NCBI RefSeq assembly: GCF_001019615.1
Contig: NZ_JNBQ01000031.1
Span: forward strand, 1 to 43,234
Source of the DNA: Cellulosimicrobium funkei
GTDB taxonomy: Bacteria; Actinomycetota; Actinomycetes; Actinomycetales; Cellulomonadaceae
Direction: 5' to 3'
Length of the DNA stretch: 43,234 nucleotides
Made by a program: the position numbers and the translations under genes
Part shown: piece by piece, positions 25,616 through 33,414 of the stretch
Layout: every line of letters begins with the position of its first letter
Numbering within the stretch: position 1 is the first letter of the stretch
The notes under the pieces: generated by a model
The model's input: the letters and a program-made list of their open reading frames with translations, nothing else
The model's database searches: none
What the model was told of the DNA's origin: nothing

Positions 25616-26977
25616 GTGCCAACGACCGCCCCCGCCTCGTCGTCCCCGCGCTCGCGGCCCCGAGCGCCGCAGACGACGCACTCCCGGAAGGGCGGGGAGG
25701 ACAAGCCCTCCGGCGGCCCGCACCACGCGCGTGCGCTGCGCTCGCACCGCGTCGCGCGGGCGGTCGGGCTCGTCCTCACCGGGGCCCTCGTCTTCGTCGC
25801 GGTGGGCGCCGGCGCGGTGTACCTCGACCTCAAGTCGAAGATCACCGTGAGTGATGCGACGGACTACGTCGTCGGCATGCCGACCGAGGAACCACCGAAG
25901 GACCCGTCCGACCCGTTCGCGGGCAAGGCGCTCAACATCCTCGTCATGGGCACCGACTACCGCGACGCCGCGAACGAGGCGATCGCCGGCAAGGAGGAGG
26001 GCATGCGGTCGGACACCACGTTCATCGTGCACGTGTCCGGTGACCGCACACGCATGGAGGTCGTCTCGATCCCGCGCGACTCGCTGGTCGACCTGCCGGA
26101 GTGCAAGCTCCCGGACGGCTCCATGTCCTCGCCCCGGCGCAACGTGATGTTCAACGAGGCGTTCCAGATCGGCTCGGGCGGCGTCGACGACATGGACGCC
26201 GCCGCCGGCTGCACGATCTCGTCCGTCTACAGCCTCACGGGTGTGCCCATCACCAACCACGTCGTCGTCAAGATGACCGGGGTCATCGGCGTGGTCGACG
26301 CGATCGACGGCGTGACCATGTGCTTCCCGGAGCCCGTCGTCGAGGACCCGGACTACGGCACGCTGAACCTCCCGGCGGGCCAGCACACGCTCACCGGCCA
26401 CGAGGCCATCGGGTTCCTGCGTGCCCGGCACGGCACGGGCATGGGCCTCGAGATGGGGTCCGACCTCACGCGCATCACGCGCCAGCAGGCGTTCATCGAC
26501 TCGGCCGTGCGCGAGCTGCTGTCCCAGAACATCATCACCAACTCGCCCCAGCTCTACGGCGTCATCGAGGCCGTGCTCGGCTCGATCAGCGCCGACCCCA
26601 CGATCGCCGACCCGACGGCGCTCGCGGGCCTCGCGTTCAGCCTTCGTGCGATCAAGCCCTCGGAGGTCGTCTTTACCCAGGTGCCCGTCGTCGAGGCGGC
26701 GAGCGACCGCAACCGCGTCGAGTGGACGTCGGAGGCGGACGCGATCTGGCAGCGGCTCATCGACGACGCGCCCGCGCCGGGCCACGAGCCAGTCGACCCG
26801 CGCGACGACGCGACGGCGCCCGCGGACGGCACGACCGACCCGGCGACCGGGGCGGACCCGGGCACGACGGACCCCGGGACGACCGACCCGGGTACGACGG
26901 ATCCTGGCACGACCGACCCGGGCACGACGCCCGAGGCCCCGGTCGAGGAGGAGCTCCAGCCCGGCGTCTGCGGCTGA
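25616..26977 (+). CDS. LCP (LytR-CpsA-Psr) family wall-polymer ligase
   Basis: 453 residues. LCP proteins attach lipid-linked glycopolymers to peptidoglycan outside the membrane. A basic cytoplasmic tail is followed by one transmembrane helix (about 48-70) and then the LCP domain. Catalytic and lipid-phosphate-binding residues are visible: D114 in NILVMGTDYR, R131 and D133 in MRSDTTFIVHV, and R154/D155 in VSIPRDSLVDLP. LTGHEAIGFLRARHG and DLTRITRQQAFI follow as in the family. The C-terminus is a Pro/Thr/Asp/Gly tail of five DPGTT repeats after a P-rich linker, probably spanning the wall. GTG 25616 was chosen because of the promoter-like TACCCT just upstream. Confidence 0.92.
   Translation: MPTTAPASSSPRSRPRAPQTTHSRKGGEDKPSGGPHHARALRSHRVARAVGLVLTGALVFVAVGAGAVYLDLKSKITVSDATDYVVGMPTEEPPKDPSDPFAGKALNILVMGTDYRDAANEAIAGKEEGMRSDTTFIVHVSGDRTRMEVVSIPRDSLVDLPECKLPDGSMSSPRRNVMFNEAFQIGSGGVDDMDAAAGCTISSVYSLTGVPITNHVVVKMTGVIGVVDAIDGVTMCFPEPVVEDPDYGTLNLPAGQHTLTGHEAIGFLRARHGTGMGLEMGSDLTRITRQQAFIDSAVRELLSQNIITNSPQLYGVIEAVLGSISADPTIADPTALAGLAFSLRAIKPSEVVFTQVPVVEAASDRNRVEWTSEADAIWQRLIDDAPAPGHEPVDPRDDATAPADGTTDPATGADPGTTDPGTTDPGTTDPGTTDPGTTPEAPVEEELQPGVCG
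26855..26929 (+). repeat. Five 15-base tandem repeats coding DPGTT
   Basis: Five consecutive in-frame 15-base units encode Asp-Pro-Gly-Thr-Thr in the C-terminal tail of the LCP protein. Units differ at synonymous third positions, including an unusual GAT-CCT pair in unit four, so the array is not a recent perfect duplication. Copy number could vary by slippage without changing frame. Confidence 0.85.
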
Positions 26978-27022
26978 TCCGCGCTCGCTGTCGCCGGCGG
27001 CGGTCAGGAGCGGTTCAGGTCA

Positions 27023-27040
27023 GCGGCCGTTCACGGCCGC
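27023..27040. terminator. Hairpin between convergent LCP and aminotransferase genes
   Basis: GCGGCCGT (27023-27030) and ACGGCCGC (27033-27040) form a perfect 8-bp stem. It overlaps the stop codon of the minus-strand aminotransferase. No T run follows on either strand, so it may be a weak or factor-assisted bidirectional terminator. Confidence 0.4.
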
Positions 27041-28263
27041 GTCGTGGCCAGACGGGCCAGTCGGCCGACGGCCTCGTGCAGCACGTCCTCGCGCTTGACG
27101 AACGTGAACCGCACGCGAGAGGCCAGCGCGCGGGCCGTCGTCGACCCCGGCGTGCAGAACGCGCTCACGGGGACGCCGACGACGCCCGCGAGGGAGGGCA
27201 GCTCGCGGCACAGGGCGGTGCCGTCCTCGAAGCCGAGCGGGGCGCCGTCGGCGATGACGAAGTACGTGCCCTGCGGCACGACGACGTCGAACCCGGCCCG
27301 GACCAGACCCTCGCACAACAGGTCGCGGCGCGCGGCGAGCGAGTCGGCCAGCGCGCGCGGGGTCTCGTCGTCGGACAGCGCGTCGGCGATCGCGGGCTGG
27401 AACGGCGCGCCCGACGTGTAGGTGAGGAACTGCTTGACGGTGCGCACCGCGGTGACGAGCGGCTCCGGGCCGTGGAGCCAGCCGATCTTCCAGCCGGTGA
27501 ACGAGAACGTCTTGCCGGCCGAGGAGATCGTGATCGTGCGCTGCCGCATCCCGGGGAGGGTCGCGATCGGCACGTGCCGGGCGTCGTCGAACGTCAGGTG
27601 CTCGTAGACCTCGTCCGTGACGACGACCACGTCGTGGCGGCGCGCGACGGCCGCGATCGCGTCGAGCTCGTCGAGGTCGAGCACCGTGCCCGTCGGGTTG
27701 TGGGGCGAGTTCACCAGGACGAGGCGCGTGCGGTCGGTGACGGCCGCGCGCAGGGCGTCGAGGTCGAGGCGGAAGCGGTCCGGGCCGGGCACGAGGGGGA
27801 CGGTCACGTGGTTCGCCCCCGCGAGCGCGATGCACGCGGCGTGGGAGTCGTAGAACGGCTCGAGCGTGACGACGTCGTCCCCCGGTCCGGCCAGCGCGAG
27901 GATCGTCGCGGCGAGGGCCTCCGTCGCGCCCGTGGTCACCAGGACCTCGGTCTCCGGGTCGGGGTCCAGCCCGTAGTGCCGGTACTGGTGGCTCGCGATC
28001 GCGTTGCGCAGCTCGAGGATGCCCGGACCCGGCGGGTACTGGTTGTGGCCCTCCTCGATCGCGCGGACCGCCGCGTGCTTGACGGTCGCCGGTCCGTCGA
28101 CGTCCGGGAAGCCCTGCCCCAGGTTGATCGCCCCCGTGCGGTGCGCGAGGGCGGTCATCTCGGCGAAGACCGTCGCCGCCACCGCGCCGTCCGCTCCGAG
28201 GAGGCCGGTAGCGCGGGCGGCGGCCTGCCATCGGCCGGGCGGGAGGTCGTTCGTGGCCGTCAT
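27031..28263 (-). CDS. Class I/II PLP-dependent aminotransferase, DapC-like
   Basis: 410-residue fold-type I aminotransferase. The PLP lysine is K251 in ISSAGKTFSFTGWKIGW. Other cofactor residues are N189 in NSPHNPTG, and D217 and Y220 in VTDEVYEHL. The N-terminal INLGQGFPDVDGP and QYPPGPGILELRNAIA are typical of the group that includes mycobacterial DapC (N-succinyldiaminopimelate aminotransferase) and the kynurenine/methionine aminotransferases; sequence alone does not separate these. The frame stays open upstream, but ATG 28263 (MTATNDLP) is supported by TAGGGT eight bases before it and by the conserved region starting soon after. It is divergent from the tad operon. Confidence 0.85.
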   Translation of the reverse strand: MTATNDLPPGRWQAAARATGLLGADGAVAATVFAEMTALAHRTGAINLGQGFPDVDGPATVKHAAVRAIEEGHNQYPPGPGILELRNAIASHQYRHYGLDPDPETEVLVTTGATEALAATILALAGPGDDVVTLEPFYDSHAACIALAGANHVTVPLVPGPDRFRLDLDALRAAVTDRTRLVLVNSPHNPTGTVLDLDELDAIAAVARRHDVVVVTDEVYEHLTFDDARHVPIATLPGMRQRTITISSAGKTFSFTGWKIGWLHGPEPLVTAVRTVKQFLTYTSGAPFQPAIADALSDDETPRALADSLAARRDLLCEGLVRAGFDVVVPQGTYFVIADGAPLGFEDGTALCRELPSLAGVVGVPVSAFCTPGSTTARALASRVRFTFVKREDVLHEAVGRLARLATTRP

Positions 28264-28397
28264 GGACACCGACCCTAGTCGCGCCCACGCCCACGATGTG
28301 GGACGCCGCGGTCGGGTTCCCGCCCGGCGAGCGCCGCGATCCGCGGGTGCGCGGCGCCGTCGTCCACAGGGCCCTGCCGCGAGACGCGCGGATGCCC

Positions 28398-28403
28398 TAC
28401 TCT
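28398..28403 (+). promoter_or_regulatory. -10-like element of the tad operon
   Basis: TACTCT lies 62 bases before the tadA ATG. It is the best sigma70-like -10 in the region between the aminotransferase and tadA and implies a leader of about 55 bases. Unlike most genes here, tadA has a Shine-Dalgarno (AGGGGGA). Confidence 0.35.
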
Positions 28404-28465
28404 CTCGGTCAGGTCTTTCCGGTCCGGCGGGGCAGCCGGCCAGCAGAGCAGGGGGAATGCTCGAC

Positions 28466-29752
28466 ATGTCTACGGACACGCACGCCGTCGGCGTGCTCGA
28501 GGGCGAGGTGCGCGAGCTCGTCCGGCGGCGCGAGGTGGACCCCGTGCGCGACCGGGCGGCCGTCGACCAGCTCGTGCGTGAGGCGGTCGCCGACTACGAG
28601 ACTCGCAGCGCCCTCGGGGCGGTCGCACCGCTCGCCGACCCGGCGGCGGCGAGCCGGGCGGTCGTGGACTCCGTCGCCGGACTCGGACCGCTCCAGCCGT
28701 ACCTCGACGACCCGGAGATCGAGGAGGTCTGGATCAACGCCCCCTCGCAGGTGTTCGTCGCGCGGGGCGGCCGGTCCGAGCTCACGACGACGATCCTCAC
28801 CGCGGAGCAGGTGCGCGACCTCGTCGAACAGATGCTGCGCTCGTCCGGACGTCGGCTGGACCTGTCGAGCCCGTTCGTCGACGCCTCGCTGCCCGGCGGC
28901 GAGCGGCTCCACGTGGTGATCCCCGACGTCACGCGCACCGCGTGGGCGGTCAACATCCGCAAGCACGTGGTCCGTGCGTCGCACCTCGACGACCTCGTGC
29001 GGCTCGGCTCGCTCACCCCGCAGGCGGCGGCGTTCCTCGACGCCTCGGTCCGCGCCGGGCTGAACATCCTCGTCGCGGGCGCGACCCAGGCGGGCAAGAC
29101 GACGATGCTCAACGCCCTCGCGGGCTCGGTCCCGCCCACGCAGCGCGTCGTCACGTGCGAGGAGGTGTTCGAGCTCCGGTTCGCCGTGCGGGACGTCGTG
29201 TCCATGCAGTGCCGCCAGCCGAGCCTCGAGGGTACCGGCGAGATCCCGTTGCGGCGCCTCGTCAAGGAGGCGCTGCGCATGCGGCCGGACCGCATCGTCA
29301 TCGGGGAGGTCCGTGAGGCGGAGAGCTTCGACCTCCTCGTGGCCCTCAACGCAGGCGTCCCCGGGATGTGCACCCTGCACGCGAACTCGGCTCGCGAGGC
29401 GATCACCAAGATGTGCACCCTGCCGCTGCTCGCCGGCGAGAACGTCTCCGACCGCTTCGTGGTGCCCACCGTGGCGTCCGCGATCGACCTCGTCGTCCAC
29501 CTCGGCGTCGACGTCGACGGGCGGAGGGTGGTGCGCGAGGTCCTGGGGGTCACGGGGCGGGTCGAGCAGGGCGTGGTGGAGGCCGCGGAGATCTTCGTCC
29601 GGAACGGGGACCGCCTGGTGCGGGCGGACGGGTTCCCGCCCGGCGCGGACCGGTTCGCGCGTGCGGGGATCGACCTGGCTGCCGTGCTGCACCCCGGGCG
29701 CGCGCTCGTCGCGGACACCGCGGCAGGCCCGGCGTGGTCGGGGGCGAGCTGA
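28466..29752 (+). CDS. tadA: Tad pilus assembly ATPase TadA (CpaF family)
   Basis: 428-residue secretion ATPase of the type II/IV family that powers assembly of Flp/Tad pili at the inner membrane. The Walker A loop is GATQAGKT (205-212), with Gln-Ala in place of Gly-Ser, common in actinobacterial CpaF. The Asp box is TCEEVFEL, Walker B is DRIVIGEVREAE with E281, and the His box is MCTLHANSAREA with H305. QCRQPSLEGTGEIPLRRLVKEALRMRPDR is strongly conserved in the family. ATG 28466 is preferred because AGGGGGA lies about ten bases upstream; an ATG nine bases earlier is too close. tadB follows one base after the stop. No TadZ-like gene precedes it. Confidence 0.95.
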   Translation: MSTDTHAVGVLEGEVRELVRRREVDPVRDRAAVDQLVREAVADYETRSALGAVAPLADPAAASRAVVDSVAGLGPLQPYLDDPEIEEVWINAPSQVFVARGGRSELTTTILTAEQVRDLVEQMLRSSGRRLDLSSPFVDASLPGGERLHVVIPDVTRTAWAVNIRKHVVRASHLDDLVRLGSLTPQAAAFLDASVRAGLNILVAGATQAGKTTMLNALAGSVPPTQRVVTCEEVFELRFAVRDVVSMQCRQPSLEGTGEIPLRRLVKEALRMRPDRIVIGEVREAESFDLLVALNAGVPGMCTLHANSAREAITKMCTLPLLAGENVSDRFVVPTVASAIDLVVHLGVDVDGRRVVREVLGVTGRVEQGVVEAAEIFVRNGDRLVRADGFPPGADRFARAGIDLAAVLHPGRALVADTAAGPAWSGAS

Positions 29753-29753
29753 C

Positions 29754-30614
29754 GTGGGCGTGGTCGCGGGATTCCTGCTCGGTGCCGGCCTGTTCTGCGT
29801 CTGGTGGTCCTTCTGGACGCCGGGCCCGCCCCGGGAGCGCCGCGCGGACGGCTGGGCGGCCCGCACCCAGGACCTCCTCGTGCAGGCGGGTGCGCCCTCC
29901 GTGACGCCAGGCGCTCTGGTGGCGACGAGCGCGGGCGTGGGGCTCGTGGTCCTCCTCGTCGCGACGGTGCTCGCGGGGTCGGTGACGATCGCCGCGTGCT
30001 TCGGGGCGATCGCCGCGTCGCTGCCGGTGCTCCTCGTGCGCTCTCGTGCCCGACGCCGGAGGGCGCGGCTGCGCGACGTGTGGCCCGAGGTGCTGGACCA
30101 CCTCGCCTCCGGGGTCCGCGCGGGCCTGTCGCTGCCCGAGGCCGTGGGCCAGCTGGGCGAGCGCGGCCCGGCGGAGCTGCGGGAGCCGTTCGCCCGGTTC
30201 GCGGTGGACTACCGCGCGTCGGGGCGCTTCGGGGACTGTCTGGACCGGCTCAAGGACCGGCTCGCGGACCCCGTGGCCGACCGCATCGTGGAGTCGTTGC
30301 GCCTGACGCGCGACGTGGGCGGGACGGACCTGGGGCGACTCCTGCGCACCCTGTCGGCGTTCCTGCGGGAGGACGCGCGGACCCGCGGGGAGCTCGAGGC
30401 GCGCCAGTCCTGGACGGTGAACGGCGCGCGGCTCGCCGTCGCGGGCCCCTGGGTGGTGCTCGGATTCCTGGCGTCGCGGCCCGAGACGGCGGCGGCCTAC
30501 AACTCGCTGACCGGGGCGCTCGTCCTCGGCGTCGGAGCCGCCTGCTCCGCCGCGGCGTACCAGCTCATGCTGCGGATCGGGCGCCTGCCCGAGGAGGAGC
30601 GGGTGCTCCGATGA
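29754..30614 (+). CDS. tadB: Tad pilus membrane protein TadB (T2SSF domain)
   Basis: 286-residue inner-membrane platform protein. An N-terminal helix (VVAGFLLGAGLFCVWWSF) and a helical pair around residues 60-95 precede the cytoplasmic T2SSF domain. That domain begins ARLRDVWPEVLDHLASGVRAGLSLPEAVGQLGERG and is followed by LRLTRDVGGTDLGRLLRTLSAFLRED. Two more helices lie at the end. GTG 29754 begins one base after the tadA stop; the Shine-Dalgarno is weak, suggesting coupling to tadA. The stop overlaps the tadC ATG (ATGA). TadB and TadC together form the platform that TadA drives. Confidence 0.92.
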   Translation: MGVVAGFLLGAGLFCVWWSFWTPGPPRERRADGWAARTQDLLVQAGAPSVTPGALVATSAGVGLVVLLVATVLAGSVTIAACFGAIAASLPVLLVRSRARRRRARLRDVWPEVLDHLASGVRAGLSLPEAVGQLGERGPAELREPFARFAVDYRASGRFGDCLDRLKDRLADPVADRIVESLRLTRDVGGTDLGRLLRTLSAFLREDARTRGELEARQSWTVNGARLAVAGPWVVLGFLASRPETAAAYNSLTGALVLGVGAACSAAAYQLMLRIGRLPEEERVLR

Positions 30615-31552
30615 ACGTGCTGGACGTCTCACTGACGGGGGCCGCGATCGGAGCGCTCGGTGGGGTGGGGGTGCTCCTCGTCGCGGCCGGTGTCCGCGGT
30701 CGTGCGATCCGGCTCGACGAGCGCCTCGCGCCCTACCTGCGGACCCACGACACGACGTCGGTGCTCCTGCGCGACCAGCCGACCTGGACGCCGTTCCCGA
30801 CGGTCGAGCGCTTGGTCGCGCCGGTGCTCGCCGACGCCGGCCGGGCGCTCGAGCGGCTCGGCTCCACGTCCTCCGACGTCCGCCGTCGGATCGAGCGCGC
30901 GGGCCGTCGTCAGACCGTCGAGCAGTTCCGTGCACGCCAGCTCGTGTGGGGCGTCGTCGGGCTCGCCCTGGGTACGTCGTTCGCGATCGTCCTCGCCGCG
31001 ACGCGGGGCTCGTCCGTCGTGCTGCTCGCGCTCCTCGCGCTGCTGTGCGGGGTGGGAGGGGTCCTCGTCTGTGACCACGCCCTGACCCGCGCGGTACGAC
31101 GCCGGGAGCAACGCATGCTCGCGGAGTTCCCGACCGTCGCCGAGCTGCTCGCCCTCGCGGTGAACGCCGGCGAGGGCCCGGTCGCGGCGCTCGAACGGGT
31201 CGCCACGACGGCCCACGGAGAGCTCTCGGAAGAGCTGCGCGCGACGCTCGCGTCCGTGCGCGCCGGCACGCCGCTCGCGCGGGCGCTCGAGCAGCTCGCC
31301 GATCGGACGGGTCTGCCGAGCCTGACCCGTTTCGCGGAGGGCGTCGCCGTCGCGGTGGAGCGCGGGACCCCGCTCGCCGACGTCCTGCGCGCCCAGGCGC
31401 AGGACGTGCGCGAGTCCGGGCGCCGCGCACTGATGGAGGCGGGTGGCAAGAAGGAGGTGGCGATGATGATCCCGGTCGTCTTCCTCATCCTTCCCGTGAC
31501 GGTGGTCTTTGCCGTGTATCCGTCGCTCGCCACACTGCGGCTCGGATTCTGA
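30611..31552 (+). CDS. tadC: Tad pilus membrane protein TadC (T2SSF domain)
   Basis: 313 residues, the second platform protein of the Tad machine. An N-terminal helix is followed by a soluble stretch, a helical pair near residues 115-160, and the T2SSF domain. The domain reads EQRMLAEFPTVAELLALAVNAGEGPVAALERVA, then GTPLARALEQLADRTGLPSLTRFAEGVAVAVERGTPLADVLRAQAQDVRESGRRALME. The C-terminal helix is MMIPVVFLILPVTVVFAVYPS. The ATG overlaps the tadB stop by four bases. GAGGAGGAG lies slightly far upstream, so coupling probably matters. An 81-base gap with a short hairpin (GGGTGC, GCACCC) separates it from the pilin-like gene. Confidence 0.92.
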   Translation: MNVLDVSLTGAAIGALGGVGVLLVAAGVRGRAIRLDERLAPYLRTHDTTSVLLRDQPTWTPFPTVERLVAPVLADAGRALERLGSTSSDVRRRIERAGRRQTVEQFRARQLVWGVVGLALGTSFAIVLAATRGSSVVLLALLALLCGVGGVLVCDHALTRAVRRREQRMLAEFPTVAELLALAVNAGEGPVAALERVATTAHGELSEELRATLASVRAGTPLARALEQLADRTGLPSLTRFAEGVAVAVERGTPLADVLRAQAQDVRESGRRALMEAGGKKEVAMMIPVVFLILPVTVVFAVYPSLATLRLGF

Positions 31553-31633
31553 GCGGGGGGCTCCCCGGGGTGCTCTCGGCACCCGCACAGCTTGAGAACG
31601 ACACGACCGACGACGGACGAACCAGGGGGAACC

Positions 31634-31849
31634 ATGCAGGGGTGGGGTAGCAGGACGCAGGGTGCGCGGCGAGCAGGGCGCGAGGCGGTCGGACGCCTGC
31701 TGCGCGGAGACCGGGAACGGGGCGACGTCCCGGGGTGGGTGCTCATCACCCTGATGACGGCGGGCCTCGTCATCGCGTTGTGGGCCGTCGCAGGGCCGGC
31801 GTTGACCCAGGCCTTCAGCAACGCGATCTCGAGCGTGGGTGCGCCCTGA
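31634..31849 (+). CDS. Small Flp-pilin-like membrane protein of the Tad locus
   Basis: 71 residues: a basic N-terminal stretch (MQGWGSRTQGARRAGREAVG), then RGDVPGWVLITLMTAGLVIALWAVAG, a single hydrophobic helix, and a short polar tail ending NAISSVGAP. Size, position between tadC and the tadE genes, and helix placement fit a Flp-type pilin. However, the usual Glu at +5 after the cleavage glycine is absent: after the only candidate Gly before the helix comes DVPGW. Processing by a TadV-like peptidase is therefore doubtful. Shine-Dalgarno AGGGGGA six bases before the ATG is the strongest in the operon, as expected for an abundant subunit. Confidence 0.7.
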   Translation: MQGWGSRTQGARRAGREAVGRLLRGDRERGDVPGWVLITLMTAGLVIALWAVAGPALTQAFSNAISSVGAP

Positions 31850-31850
31850 G

Positions 31851-32258
31851 GTGGCGCACGGCGACGCTTCCGGCACGGTGTCCGACGCCCACGAGCGCGG
31901 ATCAGCGGTCGTCGACTTCACCCTCGTGTCCCTTCTGGTGCTCGTGCTGTTCCTCGGTGTCGTCCAGGTGGCGCTCGCCGTCCACGTGCGGGCGACGCTG
32001 GTGGACTGTGCCGCCGAGGGCGCTCGGGTCGCCGGCCGTGCCGACCGCGGCCCGCAGGACGGGGCCGTCCGGACGCGCGAGCTGATCACGGCCGCGCTCT
32101 CGCCGCGTTACGCGCAGGACGTCGTGGCGCGGCAGACCGTCGTCGAGGGCCTCCCGGTCGTCGAGGTCACGGTCGCGGCGCCCCTCCCCGTGGTGGGTCT
32201 TCTCGGTCCTGCGGGTGTGGTGACCGTCGACGGGCACGCGCTCGAGGAGGCGCCGTGA
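31851..32258 (+). CDS. TadE-like pseudopilin
   Basis: 135 residues with one N-terminal transmembrane helix in the TadE pattern: ERGSAVVDFTLVSLLVLVLFLGVVQVALAVHVRATLVDCAAEGAR. The glycine followed by SAVVDF resembles the pseudopilin cleavage site, with an acidic residue (D) at +5. The extracytoplasmic part is short and beta-rich, ending EVTVAAPLPVVGLLGPAGVVTVDGHA. GTG 31851 starts one base after the pilin-like gene stop; an in-frame GTG at 31839 overlaps that gene. It overlaps the next TadE-like gene by four bases. Likely a minor pilin or pilus-assembly factor. Confidence 0.85.
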   Translation: MAHGDASGTVSDAHERGSAVVDFTLVSLLVLVLFLGVVQVALAVHVRATLVDCAAEGARVAGRADRGPQDGAVRTRELITAALSPRYAQDVVARQTVVEGLPVVEVTVAAPLPVVGLLGPAGVVTVDGHALEEAP

Positions 32259-32734
32259 TCCGTCGGCTGCGGGTGCTGCTCGTCCGGCTCACCGGGGGCG
32301 GGCCGCGGGCGGAGCAGGGGAGCGCGGTCGTGGAGTTCCTGGGCGTGGCGCTCGTGCTGCTGGTGCCGGTGGTCTACCTCGTGCTGACCGCCGGGCGGCT
32401 CCAGGCCGCCACGTTCGCGGTCGAGGGTGCCTCGCGGGAGGCTGCGCGGGCCTTCGTCACCGCGCCGTCCGGGGACGACGGCGCGCGGCTCGCCGAGGCG
32501 GCCGTCAGGCTCGCGCTCGACGACCAGGGCTTTCGGCCCGGCGGGGACGTGCTGACGATCTCGTGCTCCGCCACGCCCTGTCTCGAGCCCGGGGCCGAGG
32601 TGGTCGCCCGGGTGAAGTTCGAGGTCCCGCTGCCGCTCGTCCCGTCGTTCGTCCGTGCCGCGGTGCCTCTCGCGGTCCCGGTCGAGGCGCAGCACGTCGC
32701 GTCCGTCGACGAGTACGCAGCGAGGCGGCCGTGA
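32255..32734 (+). CDS. TadE-like protein, second copy (TadF position)
   Basis: 159 residues. After a basic start (MIRRLRVLLVRLTGGG) comes EQGSAVVEFLGVALVLLVPVVYLVLTAGRLQAATFAVEGASREAAR, again the TadE/pseudopilin pattern, with cleavage likely after the Gly of EQG and Glu at +5. The exposed part contains a possible disulfide pair, C107 and C112 (LTISCSATPCLEPG). The GTG overlaps the previous stop (GTGA) and has GAGGAGG four bases upstream. It overlaps the following TadG-like gene by four bases. Its position fits TadF, but sequence does not separate TadE from TadF. Confidence 0.85.
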   Translation: MIRRLRVLLVRLTGGGPRAEQGSAVVEFLGVALVLLVPVVYLVLTAGRLQAATFAVEGASREAARAFVTAPSGDDGARLAEAAVRLALDDQGFRPGGDVLTISCSATPCLEPGAEVVARVKFEVPLPLVPSFVRAAVPLAVPVEAQHVASVDEYAARRP

Positions 32735-33225
32735 CGCGTGCGAGTCGCGACTCGTCGCCGCGGCGTGCTCCGTCGGACGGGTCGGAGGACGGTCGGATCA
32801 TGCTCCTCACCGCGGCCTTCGTCGCGTTCGCGCTGCTGCTGGTCACGGTCGTGGTGAGCGCGACGCAGGTGCACCTCGAGCGCAAGCGGCTGTACGAGCT
32901 CGCGGACGCGCTCGCCCTCACCGCAGCGGACTCGATGGAGCCCGAGTCCTTCTACACGGGTGCCGCGACCGCGCCGGTCGAGAGCGGCGCCCTGACCCTC
33001 ACGGATTCGTCGATCCGGTCGGACGTCCAGGACTACCTCGCGCGCAATCCTGAGGCGCTCGACGGCTTGCACGACGTCGTCGTGACCGAGGCGTCGACCG
33101 CGGACGGGCGCACCGCGACGGTCGGTCTGGCTGCGCGGGCGCGACCCGCGATGATCGGCTGGGTGACCCAGGCGTGGAGTGATGGCATCATCGTGCGTGC
33201 AGAGTCACGTGCCAGAGCGTGGTGA
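32731..33225 (+). CDS. TadG-like pilus-locus membrane protein
   Basis: 164 residues. A polar N-terminus is followed by GRIMLLTAAFVAFALLLVTVVVSATQVHLERKRLYELADALALTAA, one helix and the start of an amphipathic region. This is the pattern of TadG-type N-terminal domains (PF13400) in actinobacterial Tad loci. The remaining 90 residues are short compared with full TadG proteins, which carry a von Willebrand domain, so this is a minimal form. The GTG overlaps the previous stop by four bases. It is the last gene of the operon: a hairpin with a T-rich tail follows 52 bases after its stop. Confidence 0.75.
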   Translation: MTRASRDSSPRRAPSDGSEDGRIMLLTAAFVAFALLLVTVVVSATQVHLERKRLYELADALALTAADSMEPESFYTGAATAPVESGALTLTDSSIRSDVQDYLARNPEALDGLHDVVVTEASTADGRTATVGLAARARPAMIGWVTQAWSDGIIVRAESRARAW

Positions 33226-33277
33226 GCACCTGTTGCTGTTCGACGACGAGCATCCAGGAAGGGACGGTTCGCAACGA

Positions 33278-33320
33278 CGCGTGAGCATGCTCCCGCGCCT
33301 TTGTTTACTTTCTTAACTTT
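33278..33320 (+). terminator. Intrinsic terminator of the tad operon
   Basis: The palindrome GAGCATGCTC (33283-33292) is flanked by CGCG on both sides across one mismatch, giving a stem over 33278-33297. It is followed by a T-rich stretch, TTTGTTTACTTTCTTAACTTT, the most AT-rich run in the window. This fits a factor-independent terminator and separates the tad operon from the WxL-like gene. Confidence 0.6.
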
Positions 33321-33344
33321 GGATGGCCACTTCTGGTTGGGACC

Positions 33345-33373
33345 TGTCAAAACCCCAGGTTCGCCGCTATGGT
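33345..33373 (+). promoter_or_regulatory. Promoter of the WxL-like gene
   Basis: TGTCAA (33345-33350), a 17-base spacer and TATGGT (33368-33373) make the best -35/-10 pair seen in the window. The transcript would start near 33380, giving a leader of about 35 bases. In that leader CTCC-6-GGAG pairs the Shine-Dalgarno GGAG in a small hairpin, which could damp translation. Confidence 0.5.
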
Positions 33374-33414
33374 GATCCGGTCCGACAACAACTCCAACGA
33401 TGGAGAGCTACAAC

